The translations under genes and the position numbers were made by a program. Below are positions 62,795 through 64,000 of a stretch of DNA of 64,000 nucleotides, one piece after another. Source of the DNA: Beroe forskalii (lineage: Eukaryota > Ctenophora > Nuda > Beroida > Beroidae); assembly GCA_011033025.1 (NCBI GenBank), contig WFMF01000127.1, positions 248,001 through 312,000 on the forward strand, written 5' to 3'. Every line of letters starts with the position of its first letter. Positions within the stretch are counted from its first letter, which is position 1. The notes beneath the pieces are model-generated. The model was not told where the DNA came from and searched no databases. It saw nothing but the letters and a program-made list of their open reading frames with translations.

Positions 62795-64000
62795 CTAATT
62801 ATTTATTGATTTCAAATCATTAGCTTTCATATCATGAAGAGTATCCTTTACAGCATCCTTGATAGGTCTCAACCCCGGATATAACCCCACCAATTTATCC
62901 GTGTTCAGCTCATTGTTAGACCTATCAGCAGCTAGGATCTTCAACTGTTCCGCATGAGAGAAGTTCTTCCACGTAAAGGTCGGATCCACGATTACCTTGT
63001 ACATTTGAAGGATCTCGTTATGAGAAATCAGTCCAGGGTTTGTCATGTTGTAGGTCCCTGTGATGCCCCGCGCAGCCATATCAACCATCATCGGCAAGAT
63101 CTCCTCTAACACGGTCATTGAGTTCGGGATACTACAGATCTTCTCGTAAGTTGTGATCTTAGTGATGAAGTTCCGGGGGGAGCGATCGGACGAGATGGGC
63201 ATCCTGATCCGACAGTTGAGGACGGTGTGAGGGTACAACTTGGCGAGTTGGTCAGTGAAACCCTTGACAATGGAATAGGAAGATCCGAAGAAGTTAGGAA
63301 GATCTTCTTCAGTGAAGATTCCTTGTTCATCCGTGAACTTGAAGATGCAACCAGTTCCCATGTAAGTCATCTTGATGCCTCTCTCCTCACATTCCCTCGC
63401 CAATACCATGGGTCCGAACAGGTTGTCTCTAACGTTGTGCTTCAAATGCCCGGGTTGTTCCAGCCAATCGATAGTCCCACAGCCCGGACCATGTGTTCTA
63501 CCGATGATACACACCACGTGGGCGGGTTGGACTCGGTCCAACTCTGCTCTGACTCCTGTGACGTCATCAGCACGTGCACCACCACGTGATACTGTCACGT
63601 GACATGCGGCGTAGGAGCAGTACTTGCTGCCGATCCAGCCCTTGTGACCATATACTAACCACACTGGTTTGTCACCAGAAGGGTTCGCCTTGAACGATGC
63701 GATAGTCTTATGGATGCCAGTATCCCATGTTGTCCATGGCGCCCAGCCAAGATTTTGAAGTGAGGTTACGTCTAAATCAACGATTTGGTTTTTAGGAACT
63801 ACTTCCTGGAGTTCTGACGATGATCCAGTCTGTTCTTTCAAATTTTGGAAAACTTCTTCCATTGTGAAGTCGTCTTCACTTTTGACATCATAGGTGTGCC
63901 CCGAAACACCAGATTGTAAGACAGTGCATACAGCGTCACATAGACCTTTAACATAGACGAAATTGTGCTTTTCTTCTTTTGCCAAAGGGACAAAACAAAC
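62795..64000 (-). CDS. UDP-rhamnose synthase-like fusion: end of 4,6-dehydratase plus 3,5-epimerase/4-reductase (partial)
   Basis: The enzyme makes UDP-L-rhamnose (or a related deoxysugar) from UDP-glucose in the cytosol. The frame stops at 62795 and is open to the window edge; a possible acceptor (CAAAAG) sits near 63980. The first ~95 residues (KHNFVYVKGLCDAV, then LGWAPWTTWDTGI) are the C-terminal part of an NDP-glucose 4,6-dehydratase. From about residue 105 follows the epimerase/reductase: VYGHKGWIGSKY (Rossmann GxxGxxG), YMGTGCIF, PNFFGSSYSIVKG (Y-x3-K catalytic pair), RIRMPISSDRSPRNFITKI, IPNSMTVLEEILP, YNMTNPGLISHNEIL and ADRSNNELNT. These match plant NRS/ER and RHM. The fused order equals plant RHM. 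The rest of the dehydratase lies beyond the window. Confidence 0.93.
   Translation of the reverse strand, partial: VCFVPLAKEEKHNFVYVKGLCDAVCTVLQSGVSGHTYDVKSEDDFTMEEVFQNLKEQTGSSSELQEVVPKNQIVDLDVTSLQNLGWAPWTTWDTGIHKTIASFKANPSGDKPVWLVYGHKGWIGSKYCSYAACHVTVSRGGARADDVTGVRAELDRVQPAHVVCIIGRTHGPGCGTIDWLEQPGHLKHNVRDNLFGPMVLARECEERGIKMTYMGTGCIFKFTDEQGIFTEEDLPNFFGSSYSIVKGFTDQLAKLYPHTVLNCRIRMPISSDRSPRNFITKITTYEKICSIPNSMTVLEEILPMMVDMAARGITGTYNMTNPGLISHNEILQMYKVIVDPTFTWKNFSHAEQLKILAADRSNNELNTDKLVGLYPGLRPIKDAVKDTLHDMKANDLKSINN

Noticed and set aside
63115-63602. Open frames within the rhamnose-synthesis gene
   Set aside because: Shadows of the conserved epimerase/reductase frame.

Overview
This is animal (metazoan) nuclear DNA. 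Its genes are broken into many short GT-AG exons, are spaced by AT-rich introns full of small repeats, and encode metazoan families: a TGF-beta/BMP ligand, an adhesion GPCR with Ig domains, a C-type lectin, a SEPT2-group septin and the mitochondrial oxidoreductase Mia40/CHCHD4. A fused UDP-rhamnose synthesis enzyme fits some invertebrate lineages better than vertebrates. I cannot name the phylum from this window.

Layout. 1.45-5.95 kb (+): TGF-beta/BMP-like ligand, first exon not found. 7.0-10.66 kb: a ~172-bp satellite in two head-to-head arms, lying between two convergent genes. 10.89-36.18 kb (-): one ~25-kb gene for an adhesion GPCR with signal peptide, Ig-like modules, Cys-rich sushi-like modules, an Asp/Ser/Thr-rich stalk, a GAIN-like region, a non-canonical GPS and a seven-helix domain. 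An intronless two-domain C-type lectin (27.75-28.77 kb, -) sits inside one of its introns. 39.5-40.5 kb (+): a small secreted protein of unknown function. 44.06-56.04 kb (-): a complete ten-exon septin whose splice phases all join. 57.05-62.06 kb (-): complete four-exon Mia40, with a broken LINE in its first intron. 62.8-64.0 kb (-, runs off the window): end of a UDP-glucose 4,6-dehydratase fused to a UDP-4-keto-6-deoxyglucose 3,5-epimerase/4-reductase.

The genes do not form a pathway. Several encode secreted or surface proteins (ligand, receptor, lectin, small secreted protein).

The most unusual feature is structural. At a dozen or so exon edges, the adjoining intron carries tandem copies of the exon-intron junction itself, so arrays of potential splice sites stand beside the real one (for example at 4.8, 14.9, 17.8, 19.2, 21.4, 21.8, 23.0, 25.3, 31.2-31.5 and 33.2-33.7 kb for donors, and 5.6, 24.1-24.5 and 57.9-58.0 kb for acceptors). 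The window also holds several fold-back (MITE-like) families, a dispersed TGACGTCA repeat and a GGTGTCA minisatellite family that recurs at unlinked places.
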